Source: Spartobacteria bacterium LR76 (lineage in GTDB: Bacteria > Verrucomicrobiota > Verrucomicrobiia > Chthoniobacterales > Terrimicrobiaceae). Taken from it: 64,000 nt of DNA. Of the stretch, positions 10,714 through 18,346 are shown in pieces; the first letter of the stretch is position 1, and the number at the start of each line of letters is the position of its first letter. The stretch is from contig QAYZ01000015.1 in the NCBI GenBank assembly GCA_003054655.1, positions 496,001 to 560,000 on the forward strand. Direction: 5' to 3'. The position numbers were made by a program, and so were the translations under genes. The notes beneath the pieces were generated by a model. That model saw only the letters and a list, made by a program, of their open reading frames with translations. It did no database searches and had not been told where the DNA came from.

Positions 10714-11267
10714 TCGCACTCCGCAACAACCTCCCGCTCGTTTGCTTCCCTGATGGCCGCATCATGAACTTCGAACGCACGTGGCTCGCGACTTCGCTGG
10801 CCAAGGCGGCCGAGCGCGCCGGGTATAAGAAGTGGTGGCTCGCCTCGCACGTGACGGAGAGCGTGACCAGCTACTTCGAGCAGGATTTCGGCGAGAATAC
10901 CGTGACGATCACCGGCCTGGAGAAGGCGGTGCAGTCCGTGCTTCAGGTCATCGGCTACAGCGATGTGGCCGGGGAATTCGCCGCCAGCCCGCCGCCCGCA
11001 CGTATTTCGCTCGAGGAACTGGCCCGCAATGCCGGTCACGGGTACGAGCTCGCCTTCTTTGACCTGCTCCGCGGCCGCGTACGCGAGGCGCTTGATGCCA
11101 AGGCCCAGCGCCTGGAAATCTGCGACGCCCACAGCGGCGTGAAGCTTCTCCGCTCGGCCAAGGTATGGCGGCGCGACTGCTCCGGCCTGCTCGAGGAAAT
11201 CGTGAATTTCGTACGCGAGGAAGTCGTCTCCGCCCGCAAGGAGGAGATGGAGATGCAGTTGTCATGA
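10710..11267 (+). CDS. Protein with an ATP-cone-like N-terminal domain, unknown function
   Basis: A 185-residue protein translationally coupled to nrdR by an ATGA overlap and to the following HIT gene by an overlap of its stop. Residues about 12-95 follow the ATP-cone pattern: FPDGRIMNFERTWLATSLAK aligns by eye with the cone of the neighbouring NrdR (KRDGRHEPFDRHKLKTSLVK), followed by a predicted helix, a TITG.EKAVQSVLQ segment at the position of the cone's EIPTREIG...V helix, and a closing Asp-Ala pair. There is no zinc ribbon. The C-terminal half (about 100-185) is helical and charged and unrecognised. Function is inferred only as nucleotide-linked regulation; the domain call is a visual alignment, not a search. 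Confidence 0.75.
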   Translation: MIALRNNLPLVCFPDGRIMNFERTWLATSLAKAAERAGYKKWWLASHVTESVTSYFEQDFGENTVTITGLEKAVQSVLQVIGYSDVAGEFAASPPPARISLEELARNAGHGYELAFFDLLRGRVREALDAKAQRLEICDAHSGVKLLRSAKVWRRDCSGLLEEIVNFVREEVVSARKEEMEMQLS

Positions 11268-11599
11268 CGCTTTTTGAAAAGATCATCGCCCGGGAGATTC
11301 CCGCGCAGATTGTTTACGAGGACGACCTGAGCATCGCCATTCGCGACATCAACCCGCAGGCACCGGTCCACGTGCTCGTCATTCCCAAAAAGCCGATCGC
11401 CCGTGTCGGCGAGGCCCAGCCGGACGATCAGTCTCTCCTCGGCCATCTGCTGCTCACCGCCGCCAGGGTGGCGAAGCAGGAGGGACTGGAAAATGGTTTC
11501 CGCATCACGATCAACCAGGGTGTGGATGGCGGGGAAACCGTTCCCCACATGCACGTGCATGTGCTCGGCGGACGTTCCCTCGGCTGGCCTCCGGGCTAG
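11264..11599 (+). CDS. HIT family protein (histidine triad nucleotide-binding protein)
   Basis: Small nucleotide hydrolase or phosphoramidase of the HINT branch. The 111-residue protein begins MTLFEKIIAREIPAQIVYED, the usual opening, and ends with the histidine triad HMHVHVLGG. I chose the ATG at 11264 because it matches family starts and overlaps the preceding stop; a longer frame upstream reads through the previous gene. Exact substrate cannot be inferred. It is the third member of the nrdR unit; 45 bases separate it from the next gene. Confidence 0.93.
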   Translation: MTLFEKIIAREIPAQIVYEDDLSIAIRDINPQAPVHVLVIPKKPIARVGEAQPDDQSLLGHLLLTAARVAKQEGLENGFRITINQGVDGGETVPHMHVHVLGGRSLGWPPG

Positions 11600-11644
11600 G
11601 CGAAATCCTCTTGCCTGTTCCTCCCGGCGCGTCTCTCTTTCCTT

Positions 11645-11989
11645 ATGCCGCCGATCGTTACGACCACCCTGCTGCTGATTCTTTCGAATCTCTTCATGAC
11701 CTTCGCGTGGTACGGCCACCTGAAGACGATGAAGACGCAGCCGCTCATCTACGCGATCCTGGTGAGCTGGGGCATCGCGTTCTTCGAGTACATGCTCCAG
11801 GTGCCGGCCAATCGCATCGGCTCCAGCATGCTCACCCTGCCACAGCTCAAGATCATGCAGGAGGTGATCACGCTCTCGGTCTTCGTGCCGTTCGCAATCT
11901 TCTACATGGGCCAGCCGATCAAGCTCGACTACCTCTGGGCCGGCCTTTGCATGGTCGGCGCTGTGTTCTTTATCTTCCGCTCGGCGTAG
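11645..11989 (+). CDS. DUF486 / DMT-family small membrane protein
   Basis: A 114-residue integral membrane protein with four predicted helices (about 5-25, 37-55, 70-90, 95-113). Motifs such as TFAWYGHLK, LVSWGIAFFEYMLQVPANRIG and QEVITLSVFVPFAIFYMGQP are those of the DUF486 family, which is related to small drug/metabolite transporters. The substrate is unknown. It lies 45 bases after the HIT gene and is convergent with the cytochrome c peroxidase gene, so it may be the last gene of the nrdR unit. Confidence 0.85.
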   Translation: MPPIVTTTLLLILSNLFMTFAWYGHLKTMKTQPLIYAILVSWGIAFFEYMLQVPANRIGSSMLTLPQLKIMQEVITLSVFVPFAIFYMGQPIKLDYLWAGLCMVGAVFFIFRSA

Positions 11990-12063
11990 CCGGGACTTTC
12001 TCGTTCCCCTGGACCCGGAGTTTAAGAAGTGCCCGCTTTGCGAAACTCCGCGGCTTGAAGATG

Positions 12064-13269
12064 TCAGGGCTCTTCAATCGCTTCCTCGACCGCCTGGACG
12101 GGTGCGTCCGTTCTGTTGATGGGAGGCACCGGCGGAGTGAGCAGGCGAAAAGGCGGTTCGTCCAGAGTGAGAAGGAAGGCTTGCAGATCAGCGAGCTCCT
12201 CCGCAGACAGTTTCAAGGGTTTCAAATGCTCGCTGGTCACGGGAAATAAAGGGTCACCTGCTTGCTGGGGCTTGGGTTTGGGCCGGGGCATGCCGGCATT
12301 GTACAGGCGCAGGACACCGTCGAGACGCGGGAAGACGCCGTTGTGCATATACGGGGCGGTGCGCCCGATGTTGCGCAGCGTCGGCGTGCGGAAGCGTCCC
12401 ACGTCCGTGATTTCCCCGGTGATCTTGTAGCGCCCGAGATCCTCCAGCTTGCGGCCGTAATAGGTCATGCCGACGTTGTGGAATTCCTCGTCGGAAAAGG
12501 TGGGGCCCATGTGACAGTTCATGCACCGCGCCTTGGTCCGGAAAAGATGCAACCCGGCGAGTTCCTGTTCGGTGAAGGCCCGCATATCCCCCGCAGCGAA
12601 TTTGTCGAATTTCGACCGTCCCGCCGGAATGTTGCGCTCAAATGTGGCGATGGCCTGCACGATGCGGTCAAAGGTGATCCGGGCGTCGCCAAATGCCTTT
12701 TCAAACAGGGGGCGGTAATAATCGCCCGCGCGCTCCAGCCGGGAGATAATCTCCTCGGGCTGGCCGTTCATTTCCACCGGATTGAGGATCACGGCCCGGG
12801 CCTGCTGCTCGAGGGTGTCCACCCGACCGTCCCAAAAGAGCTTGGAATGAACTCCCACGCCGATGAGGGTAGGCGGATGGCGGGTGGTTTGCTGGCGGTT
12901 TTCCCCAAAGGAGAAGGCGACGCCGTTGGACCATCCCAGTTGCGGCTCATGACAGGAGGCGCAGGATACGCCCTGAGACTTGGAGAGTCTGGGGTCAAAG
13001 AACAGGCTGAGACCGAGTCGGCGCTCATCGGGCGTGCCGGTGGGCTCGATCTTGAGAATGCCGATCTCGCGGTGGGGCCGTCCGGCGTCGAGATCCGGCG
13101 CGGGCCATTGGGAGGCGGGCCTGGCGTAGGCCTCTTTCAGCCACTCGGCCAGGGAGGCACGGTCGGGAAACTCCCCCGTCTTCACGCCGGTCTCCTGGGC
13201 GGAAAGGGGGAGGAAATACAGGCTCCAGGCGAGGCCGAGAGCGAGGGATCTCTTGAGCGCGGGCTTCAC
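12064..13269 (-). CDS. Di-heme cytochrome c peroxidase family protein
   Basis: Periplasmic di-heme protein of the CcpA/MauG superfamily, which reduces peroxide or carries out related oxidations. Two c-type heme sites are visible: CASCH (residues about 103-107) and CMNCH (about 249-253). Other family marks are GLSLFFDPRLS, WDGRVDTLEQQA and TPTLRNIGRTAPYMHNG. I take the GTG at 13269 as start because it opens a signal peptide (VKPALKRSLALGLAWSLYFLPLSAQ) 7 bases after the pseudopilin stop; a further upstream start would overlap that gene. It is the last gene of a three-gene minus-strand unit. Peroxidase versus another oxidase cannot be decided from sequence. Confidence 0.92.
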   Translation of the reverse strand: MKPALKRSLALGLAWSLYFLPLSAQETGVKTGEFPDRASLAEWLKEAYARPASQWPAPDLDAGRPHREIGILKIEPTGTPDERRLGLSLFFDPRLSKSQGVSCASCHEPQLGWSNGVAFSFGENRQQTTRHPPTLIGVGVHSKLFWDGRVDTLEQQARAVILNPVEMNGQPEEIISRLERAGDYYRPLFEKAFGDARITFDRIVQAIATFERNIPAGRSKFDKFAAGDMRAFTEQELAGLHLFRTKARCMNCHMGPTFSDEEFHNVGMTYYGRKLEDLGRYKITGEITDVGRFRTPTLRNIGRTAPYMHNGVFPRLDGVLRLYNAGMPRPKPKPQQAGDPLFPVTSEHLKPLKLSAEELADLQAFLLTLDEPPFRLLTPPVPPINRTDAPVQAVEEAIEEP

Positions 13270-13276
13270 CGGACGT

Positions 13277-13888
13277 CTATTTGGCGGCAGTCGCGCCGCA
13301 TACCACGCTGCCGTCGGCATAGCCCCAGTTCGCCGCCGTTTTCCGCTTGTGCGGTTTCGAATGATATTTCGTATTCAGCGCGGTCGGTCCTGTGGCGGAG
13401 GTGCCGTCGCCCTTGAAATCCTCCGAGGCGTTGTACATGGAGGGCAGCGAGTAGTTGTAGGTGTCCCACACGAGGAGCGGGAAGCTCTTCATGATGATGT
13501 AGTTGTCCTCCTCCAGCGATTTCGTGGCGTTCCACGTGTAGTTGTTGCCAAATTTGGTCAGCGACTTGCGCCCGCTGGGACACAGCCAGACTTTTTTGCT
13601 GACATATTCCTTGAGCAGCTCCGGCAGCCCGAGGGGATCGTCGACCATGCGGTACTTGGAATAGCCGACCTCCGCCCGGGTCCAGTACCGCCCGTCGCGT
13701 TCCGTGGCGAAAATGACCGCCGCGTTGACGATGGCGCGCAGGTTGCCGGTGCACTTGACTGTATTGGCTCGGTCCATGGTGTTCGAGTACCAGCCGATCC
13801 CCATCAGGGTCACCACCCCGGCGAGGAGCACGGCGGAAACCGTCTCGACCAGGGTAAAGCCGCCATCTCTTTGGAACGCTGCCTTCAT
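13277..13888 (-). CDS. Type II secretion-like pseudopilin (prepilin-type N-terminal domain)
   Basis: A 203-residue protein with a class III signal: short basic leader MKAAFQRDGG followed by FTLVETVSAVLLAGVVTLMG, the prepilin peptidase site and hydrophobic spine. The body resembles the large verrucomicrobial/planctomycete pseudopilin family (YADGSVV near the end). I chose the ATG at 13888; it overlaps the stop of the upstream PEP-CTERM gene in a TGATG arrangement, implying coupling, although GTG codons at 13891 and 13900 are in frame. The location between a PEP-CTERM protein and a c-type peroxidase suggests a role in surface display or electron transfer, but this is inference. Confidence 0.88.
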   Translation of the reverse strand: MKAAFQRDGGFTLVETVSAVLLAGVVTLMGIGWYSNTMDRANTVKCTGNLRAIVNAAVIFATERDGRYWTRAEVGYSKYRMVDDPLGLPELLKEYVSKKVWLCPSGRKSLTKFGNNYTWNATKSLEEDNYIIMKSFPLLVWDTYNYSLPSMYNASEDFKGDGTSATGPTALNTKYHSKPHKRKTAANWGYADGSVVCGATAAK

Positions 13889-15279
13889 CACAGAGCGCAC
13901 ACGCGTCCCTGGCGAAAACGACGAACGAGGATGGCAGCGACCGCTCCCGCGATAAGGAGGCCGATGACGGACGGCTCGGGCACCACCGTTATCTCCAGCC
14001 GGTAGAGGGCCCCGAGGTCAGTCCCCACGGTATCCGACGCCGTGAGGAAGTAGAGCACCTCCTTGCCGTCCTCCAGCACCACGCTGAGCGTGCCGGACTG
14101 GCTGGATGCCTTGCCGCCGAAGTCTTTCAGATTGTACAGCAGCTCGATGTACTCCGAGTCCAGGTCATAGCGCCAGATCTGGCCGCCCGAGTTGTCTCCG
14201 GAGCCGGAGCTCTGTTTGACGTAATAGATCGAGTCCCCAAAGAGAATGGGGTCGGCAAAATTGCCGGCGGCTCCGTCTGAGCTGTTGGGCAGGAGCGACT
14301 GGGGATCGACGACGCCGGTGGTCAGGTCCCACTTCAGGATGCCGCCACTGAGCGCCAGGCTGTAGATCGCGTTGCGCTCCGAGTCATAGAGGGGTGTGCT
14401 CCACGCGCCATTGCTGCCTCCTGTCGTCCAGGTCGTGGAAAGCACCGAGACCGTGTCGGTGGTGGTATCGAGGACCTGCAGCGTTGCAGCCGAGCCGCCT
14501 GCGGTCGACGCCGTCGCATAGTAAATCTTTTCCCCGACCTGGACCATTCCGCCCTGGGGCTGGCGTCCGGAGTTAGGCGAGCTGTTTCCTGCCGTGAACT
14601 GCGTGATCTGCGTGACTCCGGTGGTATTGCCCGAGGCATCCAGGGAGACTTTCTGGATCGTCCCCCAGTCGCTGGTGCCTCCCGCATAGGTCGTAAAGTA
14701 GACGGATGCTCCGCCGCCCGCCTGGGCCACGTAGATCGGGGAGGTGTATCCGAGATTGCGAGGTTGATTCGAGGCGACCTGTCCGCTCCAGACGACATTG
14801 ACGCCTGTGGTCTGAACCGTCGATGGGTCGAATGACCCGATGGCTCCGCCGTTTGATTCGCTCGTCCAGGAAGCACCCCCGAATTGCGCGGCATAATACA
14901 CCAGGCCGTCGTCTCCCAGTGTCAGCGTCGTTTTCCACGGCTGATAACCGTCATAACGGGTCTGCGTGAGGTCGTCGGGGTTGGGAAGACCGAAGGAGTG
15001 CTGGGTCGTGAAAGTGCCCGTCTCCATGCTATAGGAAACGATGGCACCCACCGAGTTCTCTCCTCCTCCGTAGGTGGTGAACCACAACTCGTTGCCGATT
15101 TGCAATATGCCTCCTCGCGGACTCTGCGGACTCGTGATGGCTCCACCGGACCCGGAAATCGGCAGATCCGCCACTTTGGTGAGCGATGTCGTAATGGTCT
15201 CTCCGTGGGAGAGAAGCGGCAGGCCGGCACAAGCCAGCGCCATGAAGGGAGCTGATAAGAACTTTCTGATTTCTAGCAT
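13888..15279 (-). CDS. PEP-CTERM protein with GloVer-type beta-propeller repeats
   Basis: A 463-residue exported surface protein. The N-terminus is a signal peptide (about residues 1-27, ending LLSHGETI). The body carries four or more repeats of a propeller-like unit, for example LWFTTYGGGENSVGAIVSY, LVYYAAQFGGASWTSESNGG, VYFTTYAGGTSDWGTIQKVS and YYATASTAGGSAATLQVLD, which match the GloVer tandem repeat class. The C-terminus is a PEP-CTERM sorting signal: VPEPS, a hydrophobic stretch (VIGLLIAGAVAAILV) and basic RRFRQGR. The family is linked to the exosortase system; no exosortase gene is in the window. It is the first gene of the unit and is preceded by a plausible sigma70-type promoter. Confidence 0.9.
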   Translation of the reverse strand: MLEIRKFLSAPFMALACAGLPLLSHGETITTSLTKVADLPISGSGGAITSPQSPRGGILQIGNELWFTTYGGGENSVGAIVSYSMETGTFTTQHSFGLPNPDDLTQTRYDGYQPWKTTLTLGDDGLVYYAAQFGGASWTSESNGGAIGSFDPSTVQTTGVNVVWSGQVASNQPRNLGYTSPIYVAQAGGGASVYFTTYAGGTSDWGTIQKVSLDASGNTTGVTQITQFTAGNSSPNSGRQPQGGMVQVGEKIYYATASTAGGSAATLQVLDTTTDTVSVLSTTWTTGGSNGAWSTPLYDSERNAIYSLALSGGILKWDLTTGVVDPQSLLPNSSDGAAGNFADPILFGDSIYYVKQSSGSGDNSGGQIWRYDLDSEYIELLYNLKDFGGKASSQSGTLSVVLEDGKEVLYFLTASDTVGTDLGALYRLEITVVPEPSVIGLLIAGAVAAILVRRFRQGRVCAL

Positions 15280-15333
15280 CTTGCGTAATATTTTCTTCGT
15301 TTTCCGAATGCCGTTCAGGCGGGCAGCAGTCGG

Positions 15334-15362
15334 ATATAATGAGACGGGTCACCATTCCGCAA
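15334..15362 (-). promoter_or_regulatory. Sigma70-like promoter for the PEP-CTERM/pseudopilin/peroxidase unit
   Basis: On the minus strand TTGCGG (15357-15362) and TTATAT (15334-15339) are separated by exactly 17 bases, 55 bases upstream of the start codon at 15279. A palindrome (15374-15386) lies just upstream and could be an operator. Pattern match only. Confidence 0.45.
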
Positions 15363-15495
15363 GCTCTTTTGCGATTGAGTCTCAATATCAATACAGGAAG
15401 GATGCCAGGTCTGAATGACGGAAAGCACCACGGGGTCGCCCGCGAATTTCTTTACGACGAAACCGGCGCTATAGAGCGTTCGTCATACCTGGCGC

Positions 15496-15615
15496 TCACA
15501 GAGGAAAAGAGGAAAGGAACATTCCGATCACGCCTTCGATCCGGGGATCGACGACCTTATCTCCCTTAACCGCGTCGAAAGAGAAACTTCCTACCTGAGA
15601 ACCGACGAAAGTCAC
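15496..15615 (-). CDS. Possible small ORF of 39 codons downstream of nuoD
   Basis: A GTG start preceded by CAGGAAT at Shine-Dalgarno distance opens a frame reading VTFVGSQVGSFSFDAVKGDK and ending ...GVIGMFLSSFPL. Its composition looks protein-like (third codon positions rich in G/C, alternating hydrophobic pattern), and it lies just beyond the nuoD terminator. It may be a small peptide gene or the 3' remnant of a larger secreted protein. No family is recognised. Confidence 0.22.
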   Translation of the reverse strand: MTFVGSQVGSFSFDAVKGDKVVDPRIEGVIGMFLSSFPL

Positions 15616-15631
15616 ATTCCTGGGGTTTGTT

Positions 15632-15674
15632 CCGGGAAAAGAGCAGGGGCGGTGAACTCGTCGTCCACCGCCCC
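15632..15674 (-). terminator. Rho-independent terminator of nuoD
   Basis: A perfect 9-bp stem GGGGCGGTG (15646-15654) with CACCGCCCC (15666-15674), followed on the minus strand by a T-rich tract (complement of 15633-15643). It begins 37 bases after the nuoD stop, marking nuoD as a single-gene transcript at its 3' side. Confidence 0.75.
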
Positions 15675-15710
15675 TCACACACCAATGTTGTAACAGGTGT
15701 CGCGCGCCGG

Positions 15711-16958
15711 CTAGCGGTCGCACTCGCCCATCACAAAGTCGAACGATCCCAGGATGGTCACGACGTCGCTGACGAGGTGGCCGGGCAGGATCTTGGGAAG
15801 GATGCTGAGATTCACGAAGCTTGGGCTGCGAATCTTGAGGCGATACGGGACGCCGCCGCCCTTGGAGTGAATAAAGAAACCGAGTTCGCCCTTCGGGTTT
15901 TCCGCGCCGAAATACACCTCGCCCGCAGGGGCGTCGACACCCTCGGTGACACGGATGAAGTGGTGGATGAGTTCTTCCATCTTCGTCAGCACGTCGGTTT
16001 TGACCGGAAGCATCTGCTTCGGGTCGATGACATTGATCGGGCCGGTCGGGAGCTTGTCGATAACCTGCTCGAGGATGCGAATGCTCTGGCGCATCTCCTC
16101 CATGCGGACGAGATAGCGGTCGTAGCTGTCGCCCACGGTGCCGACGGGAACCTCGAAGTCGTATTTCTCGTAATCGAGATACGGATTCTTGCGGCGCAGG
16201 TCATGGTCGATGCCGGAGCCGCGGAGATTGGGGCCGGAAAGAGCGTAGGCGATGGCGTCCTCCTTGGAGATCACGCCGACGTCCTTGCATCGGTCCACGA
16301 AGATGCGATTGCGGGTGAGCAGGCCATCGGTCTCCTCGAGAGCGGGCTTGAAGGTGCGGATGAACTCCTTGAGCTGCGGGATGAAGGTCTCCGGGAGGTC
16401 ATGGGTCTGGCCGCCGACGCGGGTGTAGCTCGTGGTGAAGCGCGCGCCGCTGAGGAGCTCGACGAGGTTGTAGATCTTTTCGCGCTCGGTGAAGGTGTAA
16501 AGGAAGACAGTGATGGCACCGATGTCCATCGCCATGCAGCCCACGCCGAGGAGGTGCGAGGAAATGCGGGCCAGTTCGCAACAGATCACGCGGATGGCCT
16601 TGCCACGGGGCGGGAGTTCCCAGCCCATGAGCTTCTCCACCGCGAGCGCGTAGGCGACGTTGTTGGCGATGGGAGCGAGATAGTCCAGGCGGTCCGTATA
16701 GGGGACGAACTGGTTGTACTGCATGTTCTCGGCGATTTTTTCATCGCCGCGATGCAGGTAGCCGACGTCGGGCATGCCGCGCTTGATGACTTCGCCATCG
16801 AGATCGAGGACGATGCGGAGCACGCCATGGGTGGAGGGGTGCGACGGCCCCATGTTCAGAGTCAGCGTCTCGCCGAGGAGTTCTCCGACTTCCTGTGCGT
16901 CACGCACGCTCTGAAGGCCCCTGGAAAGAGCATCGGGATGTTCAATTGTCGTCGCCAT
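15711..16958 (-). CDS. nuoD: NADH-quinone oxidoreductase subunit D
   Basis: The 49-kDa subunit of the peripheral arm of complex I, which forms part of the quinone site. At 415 residues it is full length and starts normally (NMGPSHPSTHGVLRIVLDLDGE at about residues 34-55), with later conserved stretches MGWELPPRGKAIRVICCELA, TSYTRVGGQTHDLPE and the C-terminal end VMGECDR. The upstream AAGGAA is a plausible ribosome-binding site. Normally nuoD sits within nuoA-N; here it is alone, with its own terminator and a divergent NDH-2 gene. The other subunits must be elsewhere if complex I is assembled. Confidence 0.96.
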   Translation of the reverse strand: MATTIEHPDALSRGLQSVRDAQEVGELLGETLTLNMGPSHPSTHGVLRIVLDLDGEVIKRGMPDVGYLHRGDEKIAENMQYNQFVPYTDRLDYLAPIANNVAYALAVEKLMGWELPPRGKAIRVICCELARISSHLLGVGCMAMDIGAITVFLYTFTEREKIYNLVELLSGARFTTSYTRVGGQTHDLPETFIPQLKEFIRTFKPALEETDGLLTRNRIFVDRCKDVGVISKEDAIAYALSGPNLRGSGIDHDLRRKNPYLDYEKYDFEVPVGTVGDSYDRYLVRMEEMRQSIRILEQVIDKLPTGPINVIDPKQMLPVKTDVLTKMEELIHHFIRVTEGVDAPAGEVYFGAENPKGELGFFIHSKGGGVPYRLKIRSPSFVNLSILPKILPGHLVSDVVTILGSFDFVMGECDR

Positions 16959-17041
16959 TTTTCAAAAATTCCTTATCCGTGTCGGAGTATCGTTTTCTGT
17001 GAGAGATTCAAAGAAACTCTTACCAGAGGAATACCGCAATC

Positions 17042-18346
17042 ATGAATATTTCTTCGACTGAAAAAGCATGCCCCCCCGTGCTCGTCGTCGTAGGTGGAGG
17101 TTTTGGGGGGCTGTCGGCCGTCAAGGAACTGGACGGCAAGCCGGTCAAAATCATCCTCATCGACCGGAGCAATCACCATCTCTTTCAACCCCTCCTGTAC
17201 CAGGTGGCCACGGCGGGTCTGTCCCCGGCGGATATCGCCCAGCCGATCCGCGCCATCCTGCGGAACCAGGAGAATGTCACCGTCGTGCTCGACGAGGTGA
17301 AGGAAATCCGCACCGACACCCGCGAGGTGGCCACAGGCGACCTGACCTTTCACTACGACTACCTCCTCGTGGCCGCAGGGGCGCGACATCATTATTTTGG
17401 CAACACCGACTGGGAACCCCTCGCCCCGGGCCTGAAGAGCCTCGAAGACGCGGTGGAACTCCGCCGCCGCGTGCTGCTGGCCTTTGAGGTGGCGGAAAAG
17501 GCACCGACACCCGCGCTGCGCGAAGCCGCCATGACCTTTGTCGTGGTGGGAGCGGGACCAACCGGCGTGGAAATGGCGGGTGCCATCTCCGAGCTGGCGC
17601 GGTTCACCCTGCGCAAGGACTTCCGCCGCATCAACCCAGCCGAGGCCAGGGTGATTCTCATCGAGGCCGGACCGCGTGTGCTGCCCACCTTTGACCCATC
17701 GCTCTCCGAGAGCGCCATGAGACAGTTGAAAAACCTGCATGTCGACGTGCGGGTGAGCAGTGCGGTGAAGCGCATTGCCGAGGGCGAGGTGCAGGTCGAT
17801 GAAACCGTCATCCCGACGCGCACGGTCATCTGGGCTGCGGGCAACAAGGCGTCGCCGCTGGCGGCCATGCTGGGCGGAGAAGTCGACCGCCAGGGGCGCG
17901 TGAAGGTCAATGCCGACCTGAGCATCCCCGGCCAGCCTCACATTTTCGCCATCGGGGATATGATCACCACGACCTTCGACGGCGGCAAGCCGGTTCCCGG
18001 GGTCAGCCCGGCGGCCATGCAGGCCGGACGGCATGCGGCAAAGAACATCCTGCACCTCATCCAGCGGGAGGCGACGGAGCCGTGGAATTACTTCGACAAG
18101 GGCAGCATGGCCACGATCGGGCGCAATGCCGCCGTGGCCCAGATCGGGGCCTTCAAATTTGGCGGGCTGCTGGCCTGGGCGGCGTGGGTTTTCGTCCACC
18201 TGCTCTTCCTCATCGGCTTCCGCAACCGCTCGGCGGTCTTCCTCCAGTGGACGTGGGCGTATTTCACCTACGGAAAAGGCGCACGGCTCATCTCCGGTCC
18301 CGTTGGCCGCTGGGGCACTCTGCCCGCCACGAAAAAAGACTCATGA
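17042..18346 (+). CDS. ndh: Type II NADH dehydrogenase (NAD(P)/FAD-dependent oxidoreductase)
   Basis: Single-subunit, non-proton-pumping NADH:quinone oxidoreductase. The FAD-binding Rossmann motif is VVVGGGFGGLSAVKEL (about residues 17-32); the second dinucleotide motif for NADH is VVVGAGPTGVEMAGAISEL (about 170); IFAIGDM near residue 300 contacts FAD. A hydrophobic C-terminal region (about 365-410) is the usual membrane anchor. Length 434 is typical. AGAGGAAT upstream is a ribosome-binding site. It diverges from nuoD across only 83 bases, so the two NADH dehydrogenase genes share a control region; its stop overlaps the next start (ATGA). Confidence 0.94.
   Translation: MNISSTEKACPPVLVVVGGGFGGLSAVKELDGKPVKIILIDRSNHHLFQPLLYQVATAGLSPADIAQPIRAILRNQENVTVVLDEVKEIRTDTREVATGDLTFHYDYLLVAAGARHHYFGNTDWEPLAPGLKSLEDAVELRRRVLLAFEVAEKAPTPALREAAMTFVVVGAGPTGVEMAGAISELARFTLRKDFRRINPAEARVILIEAGPRVLPTFDPSLSESAMRQLKNLHVDVRVSSAVKRIAEGEVQVDETVIPTRTVIWAAGNKASPLAAMLGGEVDRQGRVKVNADLSIPGQPHIFAIGDMITTTFDGGKPVPGVSPAAMQAGRHAAKNILHLIQREATEPWNYFDKGSMATIGRNAAVAQIGAFKFGGLLAWAAWVFVHLLFLIGFRNRSAVFLQWTWAYFTYGKGARLISGPVGRWGTLPATKKDS

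Larger units (their letters stand above)
15280..15710. other. Intergenic region between PEP-CTERM gene and nuoD
   Basis: A 431-base stretch. It holds the promoter candidate of the minus-strand PEP-CTERM unit (15334-15362), a perfect 6-bp palindrome ATTGAG-T-CTCAAT (15374-15386) just upstream of that -35 box, an inverted repeat made of GCCAGGT...ATGACG (15404-15420) and CGTCATACCTGGC (15481-15493), a possible 39-codon minus-strand ORF (15496-15615), and the nuoD terminator (15646-15674). I see no other gene here. Confidence 0.6.
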
